Shown: positions 9,973 through 25,681, counted from the first letter of the stretch. The stretch: DNA of 64,000 bases from Chrysomallon squamiferum (GCA_012295275.1 CM022675.1:3687746-3751745), one strand, 5' to 3'. Notes: generated by a model not told the origin, from the sequence alone. A program made the numbers and translations.

Positions 9973-12900
9973 GTGAGGAGAAAAGCATGGGAAATGCTCT
10001 CTTAGTTTGTGCTTATAATCAGTAGTTTTTTGGATCATAATCGAAATCTTTATTTTATTTAAAAGTTCTTCATGCTAGGCTGTATTCTGTAGTGTCATTT
10101 AATAGCTCAATCGAGACATATATTTAAATTTTGTGTAGCAATGTCATCGGAAGGACCATACGGTACATGATTGACCGATTCACGTGGGTTGATTCAACAC
10201 GAAATTTAAGCGCAAATAATTTTTGCGTTCTTTAAAACTAACTTCGCCACTTAAAAATTAATACAAAATTACTTTTTAAAAATCTGTTAATAAATAACGT
10301 TTATCAAACTTGAATCAAGAATTATTTTGCAAACATTCAATCAGATTATTAAATCTCATAAATGGTTACTAAGGTTTATTTTTGTTCACGACAAAAAATG
10401 AAAAATGATAAATAGTAGATGAAATGGATAAAACCAGTCTGTTATAACAAACCAGTGACTGTATTTTAAAATCACTTAGCAATATTTGCTGTTGATCATA
10501 TTGATCATGATCAAAAAAAGGTTTTTGATTGTATTTGTCAAGATAAACATCAGTAAATTATATTAAATCGTTACTTAATTATAAATTTCATATCCAGCTT
10601 TTTATACACTAAAGCCTTAATTTAGTTTACATGGAATATTTTAAAACAAACAAAAAAAAACCATCATAAATGTGCCAGCTGACACATGAAATGGATGGAT
10701 TATACAGAACACAAAATATTAACTTCTAACTAGTTAATTTGCATCTTAAACAGTATTGTCAGTTTTGTTCTTTTTTCATCAAATTTCACTTGGTGACAAA
10801 TGAATGGCACAACTGAAAATACTTTAAACATTTAAAAAGACAATAACAACCACTTAATGATTTTGTAAAGCTTGTGTATATATTAACAAGGAAAACAATG
10901 TAAATTATTACATAAGTAAAATACAGGAAATAATTCTTATGTAGAAAAACTCCAATATAATTTCATTGTTTCAGTCATAAATTAATATAGTCAATACTTC
11001 AATACCAGTACCAAACATTTGAAGTTTATGAGAAAATCAAAAAGTTCAGATATAATAATAGAGAGAGAGAAAAAAAAAAGGTTACTTAACAGACATAATG
11101 TTTGTGTTGATCTATTTATCATGTATGCTAAACATTCATTGTGGAAAAGCTAACAAATGTTATTTACCTTTTCTTATGAAAAGCAGATAATAATAATAAT
11201 AATATAACTTCAGTTGGTTTTGAATTTTTCCAGTTAATAATAAGTGTCAGTCACAAAATAGACATTCCAAAATATATTGTTTCCACTGTTTTGATTTTTG
11301 ATGTAGTTGAGGATGTTTGACAGTTTGATGACAAAGACAGATACAGAAAATTCATTCTTAAAATAAATTAATTTCCTCTGTGTTGTTACCTTTCTGTAAA
11401 ATGTTTATCGTTATACTGTCCAAATATGTCAACAAAAAAGAAAAAAGTTCCAAAGTATATTTTATGTAACAAAGATATCCATAAAATTAACATAAAATTT
11501 TTCTGAAAGATTTAAAAATAAAAAAAACGTTATTAAAATATTTTGAGTTAAATCTTGTATTTATGTAGTGTAATTAGACAGTCATGAAACAGAATATAAA
11601 GATTATTTTACTGTAATGTTAATATAACATTTTACGTTATGCATATTTTTCAGTCCTCTGTTACTGGTTTTAATGCAGTGAATTGAAGTAAGTTTTATAA
11701 ATGAGATAGCTTCATGGTTATTGTTTATCTTTAGGTGTGTTAGGTCATGAGGTCATTTCACTGATGTGCTCATTTTTTCTTTAGTTTTAGTTTTCCTGGT
11801 TTTTAAAAGTTTGTGGTTTGTGTAGTACTGTCTTTGGGAAGGTGCAAGTGAGCAGTCCCTTGTTGCTAATCACTGAAAATAGTCTTTTGTTGTTTACGAC
11901 ATGTTTTTCTGTATGCAGGTAAAAAGAAGCAGAAGATGAAGGGGAAAACTCTGGCCCTTACAGAGTTTTTAACTGATGATAAGGGATCAGCTGGGCCTGG
12001 GCCCAGTTATGTTCTCTCGAACAAACCAATTGACTGGGCGTCAGAAATGGAAAACTTAGCCGTCAGCGATGGTAAGCATGTCACTTCAAATACACACAAT
12101 GACCACAGAATGGAATACGTGTTTTCACTCTCTCCTCACTTTTACAAGCATTTCATTGTATTTATTTTATTTTATTTTATTTTATTTTATTTTATTTTAT
12201 TTTATTTTATTTTATATAAAGTTAATAAAAAAATAAAAAAAAATTGAGTTGTGTGGATTACAGCTCATTGATAACTTCTGTCTGAGGCTCGTTGCTCCTC
12301 ACTAATATCCAGTTCCAACTCCATGACAGATCTTATCAACATCTGATCTAAACTGTTTTCTTTGGGATTGACTAGTTCTATTTCCTAGCTTTTCATCTTA
12401 TAGATGATGCCTTGTCGCTAATCTTTAGAAGTTCTGTATGTTATGACTAATACAATTAGAAATTATTATTTATAAGTTGATGAAATATAAGTATTCAAAT
12501 GTTATTTAATAACACACTGAATTTCTTGTTGTGAAATGAAAATATTTGCTACCTACAACTATTTATATCTCCAAACAAAATAATGTCACAATTAAAATGT
12601 TAATTTAGACTTGAAGTAGACTATTTGAATAACAAAATAACGTGCAGTAAAAGTTATTTCTTTCATTTATTTAAAATTTTTGTAAAAGGTAATTAATTAG
12701 GTTTAATCTGATATATTTATAATAAATTAATTTGTCCACCTCTTTTGATTTAGATGTTGTTGAAGATTTTCGACCAAATTTTGATCGATCGATTTTACCA
12801 ACGGCTCCGAAAGCTGCCCGGGGTCCAGATGTGGATTTAGACAAAGTTCCAAAAGTGGCACCATTCACAGCTTTTATAGGCAACCTGCCTTACGAAGCTG

Positions 12901-15900
12901 ACGAACCAAGAATTGAAGACTTTTTCAAAAACCAAAAGGTTGTTATACATTTTTTTTTACCTCTCAGTATGTCATTTTTTATTCACACCTGTTGATCTTT
13001 ATCTGTTTCCAGCCTGTGTGCGAGAATGAATAATTCAAATATACGCATCCATGCATTGTGTATATGCTTTTATCTCTACTGTTATATTTCTCTACCTCTA
13101 CATATGCACACAAACAAATGTGCACATATACACACAAACAAGAAATGCACACATACACATACACAAGCACACCAACACATACTCACGTGTACATACACAG
13201 ATGCACATACAATATCTATGTGTGTGTTGTCTGTACCTGGTTTCCTGTTTTAAATTGTCTTTGTAGAAATAATACTACAACCTCAAAACCATGAATGAAA
13301 TATTCAAGTAATCATTACTATTTTTAGACTATTAACAGGGGTTGCAAACATTTTCATAAATTTCAGTCCAGTCTAATTATTTAAAGGATGGCTATTCTTA
13401 TCTAACAGCTAATTTTGTATTTTACATGTTAATGCTGAATGTGTTTTTTTGTATTGTTTTTTTTATATATGCTAAATGTGGAGTTTTTATGTATTTTTTA
13501 TGTTGCAGGTGTTGAATGTATTTTTTTATATTGTATTTTTTAAATATTGTTTTTTATGTTGTATGTACTAAATGTGTTTTTTATGTTATAGGTGCTAAAT
13601 GTGTGTTTTTTATGTTGTAGGTGCTAAATGTGTGTTTTTTATGTTGTAGGTGCTAAATGTGTTTTTTATGTTGTAGGTGCTAAATGTACGTCTGCCCAAT
13701 GATCAGGGACGTGCTCGTGGTTTTGGTTACGTGGAATTCGCGGACAGGGAGTCGCTGATTGACGCTCTTACACTGAATGATCAGGTAACAAGATTACTTT
13801 GTTTTATGTACAACTTATTAAATATATTTTTGAGTTACAATATAATTTATAAGAGAACATTTTTATGTTAAAATGGTGGTTATTTTATGTGGTACACATT
13901 CATAACTTGTTCTGCTTACAGATATTCTACAAACACTACTATTATATACTGAAAGTAAATCAGCTCAACAATTACATATCAAATACTCATTTTACTTAAA
14001 ATATTCTATAGCATTTAAACCTTATAGTCTCTATATATATAACTTTTAATGTGTAATACTAAAACTAAAGAAAACAAATTTTTAATGTTTAATATATATG
14101 TTTCATTTATAAATATATTTACAGTATGGTACTTAATAGTACACATTAGGATTAAGATATTGTATGTTTTACATATTAAACACTTGTTTAACACAAAAAT
14201 GTTCTGTACTGTTTAGTATTAAACATTAAAAGTAAGTTTTTTTTAAAGTACATATTCAAAACTTGTTTATTTATAAATAATCTATAGTATAATAATAGTA
14301 TTTGGTATCATACCTTCTGTTATTTTCTAAATTACACATTAAAATCAAATTTTTACATAACATGCAGTATTACATATTAAAATATTATTTTGTTTATTAT
14401 ATAGACCTATGTGTGTTTTATGTGCCAGGCATTTTCTTTGAAAGCATTATCTTACTGATTTCTTTGAGAGAGATGTCAGTCTGATTTCAGATCAGAGAAT
14501 CTTTAAAGTCTTTCATTTTAAAACATCAACTTAGCTTCCAGATATTTATTTATTTTTCATTTTTTTTATTATTTTTTTAATTCAGGTATTCTCTGGTCGA
14601 AAAATACGAGTTGATTTGGCAGGACAGAGTCAAACTGGAGGTAGGGGAGAGAATTTGGATTTGTGTGTGTGTGTGTGTGTGCGTGCGTGCGTGCGTGTGT
14701 GTGTTTGCATATGTTTTTAAATATGTAGGTGTTTTTATATGTATATGTGTGTACTAAATAAAATGAGTTTATGTCACCATTTGAGTAAAATAACATGAAA
14801 TGAACCCATGTCCACTAATGCATCATTATAACTGAGAAAACTAAATTCTTTTTTCCTTTGTTTTCAGATCGCAATGATTACCGTGACGACCGACGACCTA
14901 CAGGTGACCCTGACAGGACTGAGGGAGACTGGAGAAGAAGGGATGATCCACCCCCTTCAACTAATGGTAAAAAAAACCCACTAAAAAACACAACAATTGT
15001 TATATTATATATATTGTCATCTTTGTAGTTACTAGTACTGCTGTAGAATCTGATTTCTTTTAAAACTAGTTGTAACTTCAGTTCAGTCATAATGTATTCC
15101 TTCATGTTAATTATTTTCTTTAGTTTTTCTTATCTTTACTCATTTCTGCTGAAGGAAGTTTTAAGAAAGTTGGAAATGGAAATGGCTGGTGATTGCTTTC
15201 TAATAACATTTATAGTTGCCAGATATCTGTTTAAATGCTTTTTAAATTTATGTTAATGTGTTATGAAGCAAAATTGAGAGAGAGAGAGAGAGAGGATGAG
15301 AAAGAGAGAGAGAGTGCGAGTGTGAGTGAACAAGCAAGAGGAGGTGACTCAGATATAAACAGGGATGATGAGTTAATGGAAGAAATGCATGCTTCCCCAT
15401 CATCCCCTAAAACAAGTCCCCTACAAACCAAACAGTTAATCTGTAAAAGTATCAAAGATAATTTAATACATCTGTCTAAAAATGAAAACATGAATTTTCC
15501 AGATGACAGATACACAGACAGGGGAAGTGATCGTGGATTCGGAGATCGCTATGGTGACAGAGAAAGCCGGAGTTTTGGCAGTGACAAGGGGAGTTTTGGG
15601 GACAGATATGGAGATAGAGATAGAGATCGAGGGTTTGGAGATAGGGACAGGGGTTTCGGAGATAGGGACCGTCGCTATGGTGGGGACAGAAACAGAGACA
15701 GTGGCAGATACAGTGATCGCTATGGTGACAGAGACAGCAGAAGGGGTTTTGGAGAGAGAGATGGTGACCGAGGTAGGAGATATTCATAATAAAAGTGTCA
15801 TGCTGCATGCTTGGAAACAGATTTATTATATTTAAAAAAAAATTAAAAACTGTAGGATTTACAAACAGTATACATATGTATATATGTGTGTGTGTGTACA

Positions 15901-17861
15901 CACATACACACACACACACACTACAACACATTATAATAAATTTATTTTAAATTTTATAAATTAGAATTAAAGTAGTTATATACACTAATAATAATTATTA
16001 ATTCAATTTTGACAAATCTGTATTTGTAACTATAATTAATATTATGTTTACATCATTGATTTCAGTTTAAAAATTTCTTTTTAAAATTGACTTCATCTCA
16101 TCTTTATCTGTAAAGCTTCAGTTGACATATAAAGCAGTTTCATTTAATTTTCTGTTTGTCTTACCTTACAATGCTTACAATGCTTACAAAATACAACCTT
16201 CACATCTGACTGAAAATACATAAAACTACATATCATGTCACCTTGAAGACTTGATCTCTTGTACATCAGGTTAACTTCCTGCAGTCAGGCTATAGCTTAT
16301 TGTACATGAATTATTTAAACAATATTAAAAATTAAATTGACGATTTTAAAATGGCAGACTGAATTGCATTATCTATCTTTAGATATCAACACATTTTTCT
16401 CTGAAATGATACTTTCAGGATATGGTCGTTATTATTAATCTTTCTGTGAAAATGTCTTATTTTTAACCTGTTTATTAATATGTGATTACATGAAAATTAA
16501 TTGTTTTCAAGTATTTCAAATTATGAACATTTTTACATAAAAATATATTATTTTCAGGTAACTGCATTATTGACATAATTACATACATCAAATTTACATT
16601 ACTTTCAGGCTGTGATTTATAATTTACATAAAAATACAATATTTTCAGGCTGGTATAATCAACATTATTTTCAGGTTATAAATTTACCAACATAACAGGA
16701 AAATACATTACTTACAGCTTTTGAAATGATCATCATTAACTTGTAAATTTAATTTATTCAGGAAATATATTTGTCAACATAATTACATGAAAATTACTTA
16801 TTTTCAAGCCATAGTATTATCAAAATAATTTCATAACTATTAATTATTTTCAAGTATGATATCAATATAATGACCAAAAAAAATGTCATTTTCAGCTTTT
16901 GATGTCATCAGTATTAATATATAAAAATTAATTTATTCAGGTATTAAATTTATTAGCATAATATGATAATACAAATATTAATTACATTCACACTGCATCA
17001 TTATCAACATAATCACATAAAAATATATTATTTTGAGGTTGAAAAAAATTACCAACATTACTCCACAAAAATGTCATCTTCAGCTTTTGACATCAACATT
17101 AACGTATAAAAATTAAACATTCTCATAATAAATGAATTCTATCAAAATTAGTATTTTTCAAGCTATGACATTCACATAACAACAAGTGAAATGTATCAGA
17201 ATTAGTTATTTTCAAGCTACAACATTCACATAACAACAAATGAATTGTATCAGAATGAGTTCTTTTCAAGTTATGACATTCACATAACAACAAATGAATT
17301 GTATCAAAATTAGTTATTTTCACGTAGCAATGGATGTTATTTATGTTTCAGGATACGACATTGACATAACAACAAGTGAATTGTATCCGAATCAGTTAGT
17401 TTCACGTAATAAAGGATGTTAATTATGTTTCAGGATACAACATTGACATAACAACAAGTAAATTGTATCAGAATCAGTTATTTTCACATAATAACGGATG
17501 TTATTTATGTTTCAGGATACGACAAAGGTGGATTCGGGACGGGCTACAGGCGGGACAGTGGATACAATGATAGGTATGGACGTAGGGAACGTTATGGCGG
17601 CAGGTAATGATTCTTTGTTGAATTATCACCATCTGCTTGCATGGCTTCCTGCTTTGTAGCTTTGGCTCTTGCTGCTTTTTCAAAAGTAACAGGGTTGTGT
17701 AGATTAGTCAGTAAGTTTTTCTTTTGTCTTCTTTTGTTCATGAAAAGGATGAGCTTGCATCAAGATAAGTTTTTATTTTATTTATTTGTTAATGCTGTTA
17801 GTTATTGATAAGAAATAATCTCAGTATATCTGTATAATCTATCTAGCTATCTATATATACA

Positions 17862-17908
<47 letters not shown>

Positions 17909-18081
17909 TCACAAATGTATGTCTAGATAGATAGATATCAGTTCTGTCCTGCCCTCCCATATTCATTTGTTGAACTAAATACAGTTCCATTCCCAAAATG
18001 CTATCTTCCTGGACTGAAAATATAAAAATATATCAAGTCATATCTCATCACTATGTGCAGAGAGTGCAGGATATATATACT

Positions 18082-18152
<71 letters not shown>

Positions 18153-21100
18153 TGATCTGCTTTATGCTAAATCAGTTCATGCTTTATGCTGCATTTGTTA
18201 TTTGTTTATATTTTATTTCATTTTGCTTTACATTACTTAACAAAATATTACATTACCTTGCATTTAATATTATTTTGTTTATTTATTTATTTTTTTTTTT
18301 TTTGGCAATGCAAAATTGCATGGCATTAAATTACTTTCTACTTTATTCTATCTTATTACATTTTTTGTTTCATGGATACATATTAAATCATCATAAACCG
18401 TGCATGCTATTGGTATTTTATTATTATTATTATTTTTTTTTTTTGTATTTTATACTCTATTCTTCTTTTATATCAGAAAATTGTTGTTAAAAGATGTTTT
18501 TTTGTTTTTTGTTTTTTTTTGATAACATAATCTGAATACTACTCTGGTAATTTCTGTATAAATACATAGTGAACTTTATCATTTAACTTTTATAGTTCTA
18601 GTTTTGTACTAGGTTTTACCAGTGGCTAACGTCAATGGATGAAAAATATTCTTATCTATCATCAAATTCAACTGTAATATTTTTTATTTAATTGATTTAA
18701 TTTTTGATAAATAAAATATAATAAATAATTAAAATGTAATAAATTCCCTGTTTGTTATGCTTTGTTGTGGATTAAGCTCCTTCAGTGGTGAGATTTTTGG
18801 TTGTGTACAGATTAAAAAATATTATTTCATTTTTCAGATCTGAAAGGCCGGAAATCCGAGAATCTAGTGGTGAGATTTGTTTTTTATTTATAATTTTTCT
18901 GAGTAACAAAACTTTATATTTTACAAGTGATAAGGTTACGCATAATGAGACAAGATTTGTACCCTCGCTGTGCAGGTCATTGTAATTTGTGTAAACAACT
19001 GTAAACAGATAGTGAGAGCAAAAAAGAAAAGAATTTAAATGTCAGAGTCACTTTTAGAAACCAGATGAGTCATAAATGTGATATTACAAGATACAGTTTA
19101 TTGCAGTGATTAGAGCAGACACTAAAATATGCTGGTTGGGTTATTTATTTCATTCTGTATCCCATTTCTTATCAGTATTCCTTTACAGTTGTGGGTAGAT
19201 CCCTATTAATTACTCATTTGAAATAGTAGATTACTAATTAAATTTGTTAGTGCATTATCTTCACTTGAAACTTAGAATCACTGATGACTGTTCTTTTTTT
19301 TATCAAATGTGAGGCAGGACTTTTTTACTAAATGACAATGCTATAATTTAAAAAGAAAAAAATATAAAGATTTATAATAACAATACATCTTTAAAAAAAC
19401 AGTGTTATATACCAAAGCACCTTATACACATACTTTTTATTCAAAAGAAATTTTTTTTTTTAAATGTATCTTTTATTAAGGAATGCCATTATTTTTGTTT
19501 TAATTTAATTTTTCTTTTCCATTGACACCAATTGCTTTAAATTTTATTCTAATGTGTTTGTGTGAACGTTAATAAATACGACATTTTCGTTTCTCTCTTT
19601 AAGACGTAGCAAAGGAAAGACCTCGACTGCAACTACAGCCACGTTCAAAACCAATCGAGCTGGTAGCTGCTCCTGAGCCAGTGAAGGAGGCTTCGCGTTC
19701 AGCGTCCATCTTCGGTTCAGCAAAACCGGTGGACACCGCCTCACGAGAGATGGAAATAGAAAAAAGACTCGCGCAGGAAAAAGTTCTTGGAGACCACCAC
19801 AAACTGGATGAGGAAAAGGAAAACAGAGATTATAGTAACAGGAGGGAAATGTAAGGGCAGTGTTTTTGGGTGTGGTGGGTGTGGTTTTGTGTGTGTATAT
19901 GTGTGTGTGTGTTTACCTGTAATTTTGTGGGTGTACATGTGTTTGTAAGTGTGTCTGTGTGTATGTTTATTTGGTTATAGTGAGAATTTTTTTATAAGTA
20001 ATGTAACATGTTGTGATTTTTAATAACTATCTTATTTTAATCAGTTATAGTGTGTGCACACACATGCATGTACATGCTTGACATGAAGATCAGTGTATGT
20101 ATGTATACAGTTTGTACATAATACAAGTACAGACTGACAATCCATTATCCCAAAAGATCCAAATTATCAGTTTTGTTTCAGTGAAAGCATCATACACAGC
20201 AACATTTTTACAAGTTTTATTAAATCTTTTTCTAACAAATGAATGTTACAGACTATATTTATTGTATGGCTTGTCCCCAAATTCTTGAGAGAAAAGATAA
20301 TTTGCATGTATTGATATATTCACATGAGTCAGTTTGCATTTGTATGAGGGTATCTTTGTTAAAATAGCAAGAAAATAAAAATGAAAATAAAATATTTTTT
20401 TATAGCTGATAGTTTTTTATGCAGATTTCAGAATTATGTGATGTAAAAGTTTTATATGTAAACCTACACATTTAAAAACATTTATTTAATATTGTTTTTC
20501 TAATTTTTTAATTTATAATGATTTATTTTAAATCAATTTAAAAAAACTGTTTTTGATTCATGTTGACTTATCAGGCATTAAATAGTAATTTCCAAGACAC
20601 TTAATATGAGATGACGTAAAAAAAAAAACCCACAACATATTGACACGGTGAATGTTTTTTTGTCAGGTCGTCTGGAGGTCGCATGCGACGTGACAGCAAC
20701 CGGTCGAGTGATGGAGAACAGAAGAGAGAAAGACACATCAGCAACAGCTCGGGAAAATCAATCAGATCAGGTGAGTTTCCTTTAAAACAGAAACAGTACA
20801 ACTTAACAAACAAAAAACACTTAAAACATAAAAAAAAAATTATATATCTATAGGTATATACATATAATATACACATAAAAACACACACACACACAGATTA
20901 TTTTGTTAGTAATCTTACAAATTGTTGTGATTTTTTATTATTTAATTTTTTTAAAATTTTTTTTAAAATTCTATTAAGACAGTGATCAAAAGAAGAAAAA
21001 GAAATATTATGTTAAATGTAATTTAAAATCTAAAATTTACAACTGCTTTACAACTGCTTTACAACTGATTTACAACTGCTTTAAAACTGATTTACAACTG

Positions 21101-24100
21101 ATTTAAAACTGATTTACAACTGATTTAAAACTGATTTACAACTGATTTACAACTGCTTTACAACTGATTTACAACTGATTTAAAACTGCTTTAAAACTGC
21201 TTTAAAACTGATTTACAACTGATTTACAACTGCTTTACAACTGATTTAAAACTGATTTACAACTGATTTACAACTGCTTTACAACTGATATACAACTGAT
21301 TTAAAACTGCTTTAAAACTGATTTACAACTGATTTACAACTGCTTTACAACTGATATACAACTGATTTACAACTGCTTTAAAACTGCTTTAAAATTGCTT
21401 TAAAGCTGATTTAAATCTTCCAGTACCGCCGCCAGTGTCCAGCAGTCGCTCGCGCAAGGACAGTGACCTGTCCAACCACTCCGATGCCTTTTCTGATGAG
21501 AAGGAAGACAGCAAACACGCGACTCCTACCAAGAAGGAGGAGCCAGCCAAGCTTGTCCCTGCTCCTCCACCAAAGGAGAACATCTGGGAGATAAGAAAAA
21601 CAGGACAGTATTCTCCGGGCTCACAGTCTTCTGAGTCGAAATCTCCTCCGGCAGCAGAATCAAACCAGACTCCTAAGGTGTTTTTTACTTCCTAAACATT
21701 CAGTGTTTGTGTCCAAGAATTAGTTATTTAAGTTACTGTTAGGGATACAAGATGGGTAAAAATAATAATAAAAATTTCAATGAAAAATAAACAATAATAT
21801 AATAATAATAATAAAAAAAAATAATAAATAAATAAAATTTAAGACAATATTCAGAATGTGTTAGAAAACACCCCATGCTGTTTGTACAAAAGTGCTTGCA
21901 AAGTATAGTAAATACAGTAATACACAAATATCATTATTAAAAGTATATATATATATACATATTCAAATTAGTGTTTATTTTTGTTATTATTATTTTGAGT
22001 TTTATTTTTATTATTATTATTTTACTTTTTACATAATTAAATTGTATTTTTATGATAAGTTTTATTTTTGATGAGTGTGTGTGGAGGTGTTCTGTTTATA
22101 GGTGAGAGAGGGATAGTAATATGTACATACTTACATTTGTCGCTTTTAAAGAAATATATATTTAAGTGATATAAAAATAAACAAATAAATAAATAAATAA
22201 AAAACCCTAGCTTACATTAAAGACATGCAAAGATATTAAAAAAGAAAGTATGGAAATATTTTTTCTTAAAGATCAGATCATGTTTAAAAAAAAAGTGTAT
22301 AAATACTCGTTTAAAAATAAGATAATAATAAAAAGGGTTTAAATACTTTTCTTAAAAAAATGCGTCAATATTCTTCTTCATACTAATGTAAACATATATG
22401 TATAAATATTTTTTCTTAAAATAAAATAACATTGAAAACTGTAAATAAATATTCTCCTTAAAAATAAAACAACATTAAAAAAACATACAAAAATATTTTT
22501 GAGTAAAAAATAGTAATAATAAATTAAAAAAATCGTATAAAAATATTTTTTTTTATTTTTCAGTCATCGACCTCACCTGTCTCCCCAACCAGTGCCTGGG
22601 TCAAAGGTCGTGGTGAAAATCGCTCACAAAACAGTTCAAATTCACCTGGCAATAACACCTGGCCCAAACGCGAAGAAGGGGTCAAAGGTAACTTCATTAA
22701 AAAAAAAAAAAAACACAAAAAAAAACAACACAACAACTTCAGTTTGTTAACTTCAAACATAACATCACACTTCATGTTTATCAAGTTTTCACACAAAAAC
22801 ACCCACGATACACATCTAACACAGCACAAACTAACCCTGTTCAGACACGTTTAAACATTCAGCATAACAAAGTTTAAAAGTCAGTTTAATTAACTTGTTT
22901 TTGTTGTGTGTGGTTTTTGAAAGACTGTACGAATGTCATTAACTCAGATAAAATGGTGGTGTTTTCTTGGTTAGGTTCCTCAGACGGCTATCGTGGTCGT
23001 GGAAGGGGTCAGGGGTCAGCTGGCAGAGGCAGACATTCTGACCCGAGGCCAAAGTAAGTTTTCAAAGTTTATGCTTTGTTTGCTGTCCATGTACCCAGGT
23101 TCAAACCTCCTCAATGGTAGCTAGCTTGTCTTTGCCATTTACTGTATTCACTCGACACGTTTGAGTTTCATAATGTCTCGTAGAGTCTCCTGATTTAAAA
23201 TGTTTCATGCTGTGTGACATTCATACACACTTGTTAACTTCAGCTTTCTGTCCAAATTTATATTTACAGAATTTCAATATTTAAAACATTTTATACAGTA
23301 CTTGCCTGCTTTCTTTAAAATATATATATATATACATATTTTTTTTAATAATTTCATATTTTCACAGCCTGTAAAGTTTTATACAGTTTAAGAATTACAT
23401 TTTTTAAACTGTTTTTTTTACTTCACATTTTAAAATAGTATAATATGGAATTAACTTCACAGTTTTGAAGTTTATTTAATACAGATTTCAGAATTACATT
23501 ATTTAAAATGTTTAATGCAGCATATTTACTTACATATTTCAAAATACTTAATTTAATTTTGCATTAACTTATAATTTTCAAAGTTTATATTTAAGACTGA
23601 GTTCAGAATTACATAATTTAATTTTTTTTTTTTGTACAGTGTACTGGCTACTCACTTTAAATATTTAAATTTTGTATTAATTTCACATTTTCACAGCCTG
23701 TAATGATTTATACAGTTTCAGAATTACATTATAAAATTTGTTTTATACAGTGTGCTTTCATTCTGACTTTATAATAATATTAATATCAAATAACTGCACT
23801 TTTTCAAGTTTTAATAAAATATTTAAATTGCATTAAATTCACATTTTCAGAATTAATAATGTTTATAAGGAATACAGAATTACATAACTTAAAACGTATC
23901 ATGCCTTATACTTACATCTACATTTTAAAATATTTAATACCATGTTAATTTCATATTGTCAAAGTTTATCATGTTTAATGCAGAATTAAAGAATATGAAT
24001 GTTTTACAACTGTATTTGTTTAAATACTTCATAATATGTGAAACTCCAAAAACCCTTTGTTTTAGCCATTTCACATCATTCAAATGGATAACTGCCGAAT

Positions 24101-24367
24101 TTAAATATTTTATCCTTTCTTCAAACATGATTTAAAACAGTTGAACTAATTACAATTAAACAGCTTCATTAATACTGCTTCTTGAAGAGGTTTACTTAAT
24201 ATTCATAAACAAGAATTAAGACTGAATTAAAAAAATAATTAAGCAGAAGTTCATATGAATTGCTTTGTGAACCAAAGGAATAATATGAGAGATTGATAAA
24301 ACAGACTGAAATAATTAATAATACTGAAATTTATTTGATTTATTTTAACATTCAGAGAGAATGTAAT

Positions 24368-24410
<43 letters not shown>

Positions 24411-24663
24411 AAAATTTTGTTTTCCCAAAAAATGTCAGAATAGATTTTTTTGTGTGTGTTTTTCTGCACTGATAGCTTTATTTGAGTCACAAAGGATTAA
24501 ATTACTGTGATGCTGTAGTACTGATAACCAAATCTAATGTTTATGACATCAAAAAAGACAAAATGCAAAAGATTTAACAAATGTTTGTAAATAACAGGCT
24601 TTATAATAATAGTATGCTATTTGAAAGATTTTTAATTTTAATTTTATTTTGTATAAAAACTTA

Positions 24664-24706
<43 letters not shown>

Positions 24707-25626
24707 CAAGAAAGAACACTGAAATATGAAGAGAGAGAGAGAGAGAAAGATTATATTTTGTGAAATACTCTGATTTTAATATATTTTAAACTTACATTGG
24801 GCAAGGTGTGGTGTTTGTTGGGTTTTTTAAACTGGAGTTTCTTCTTAGGTTATTGAAACTTTCTCTTACATTTGTTTTGTCTGTTAAATATTTGAATTAA
24901 CATTTAATTAAATGTGATATTTATAAACGATAGCATGTTGTAGTTTGGCATTACATACATAGCAGTTAAAAATTTAAAACAATTGTTTATTAACAAACAT
25001 TATTTTGGGTTTTTTAATAACTTAAGTATTTTTGTGTGTAGTTAAGTTCTGAACATTTGTATTAACATTTGATCACAATATTTCTGTATCGTTGAAAGTT
25101 TGGAAAGCAAAGTAATATATTTTTATCACTTAGTGCATATACATTATTTAATTTCAAAAGCTTGTAACATTTTCAGATAAAAAAACTGAATTAACTTGTA
25201 AATATAAAAAAGAGATAGACAAAAACAAAACAAGAAAATAAAAAGTAACAAAAATGCAACCAATTTATATGAAATTCATTCATAAGTCAGATATCACTGT
25301 TTGTATTAAATATTAGTTAATGTATTTATTTGTAAAGTACAAACATGGAAATGGTACAAACTGATCTGTATGTTTTAGTATTTGATTTGAAACATTAAAA
25401 CATTAAATGATTGTTATATTAATTTTTATTTCAAGTCTTCAGAACATTTTATTAGTTATTGTAGCTTACAGATTTTAATACTGATAAATATTTTCTTTAA
25501 AATGTTATAGTAAATTAAACAAATTTCATGTATATTTACAATACAGATTTAAAGTTTATAAATATATTTTTCACTTTTATTTGTACTGCCAGTCTTATTT
25601 CTTCAGTGTGTAACTTTATTTTTAAT

Positions 25627-25681
<55 letters not shown>

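Noticed and set aside
12979-13294. Several overlapping frames in 13.0-13.3 kb
   Set aside because: They come from CA-rich intron sequence within EIF4B intron 3.
15476-15931. 151-codon minus-strand frame opposite EIF4B exon 7
   Set aside because: It is the antisense shadow of the DRYG repeats, rich in Cys/His, with no signal of its own.
17123-17323. 66-codon minus-strand frame with repeated HLLLCEC
   Set aside because: It is the antisense reading of the intron 7 tandem repeat.
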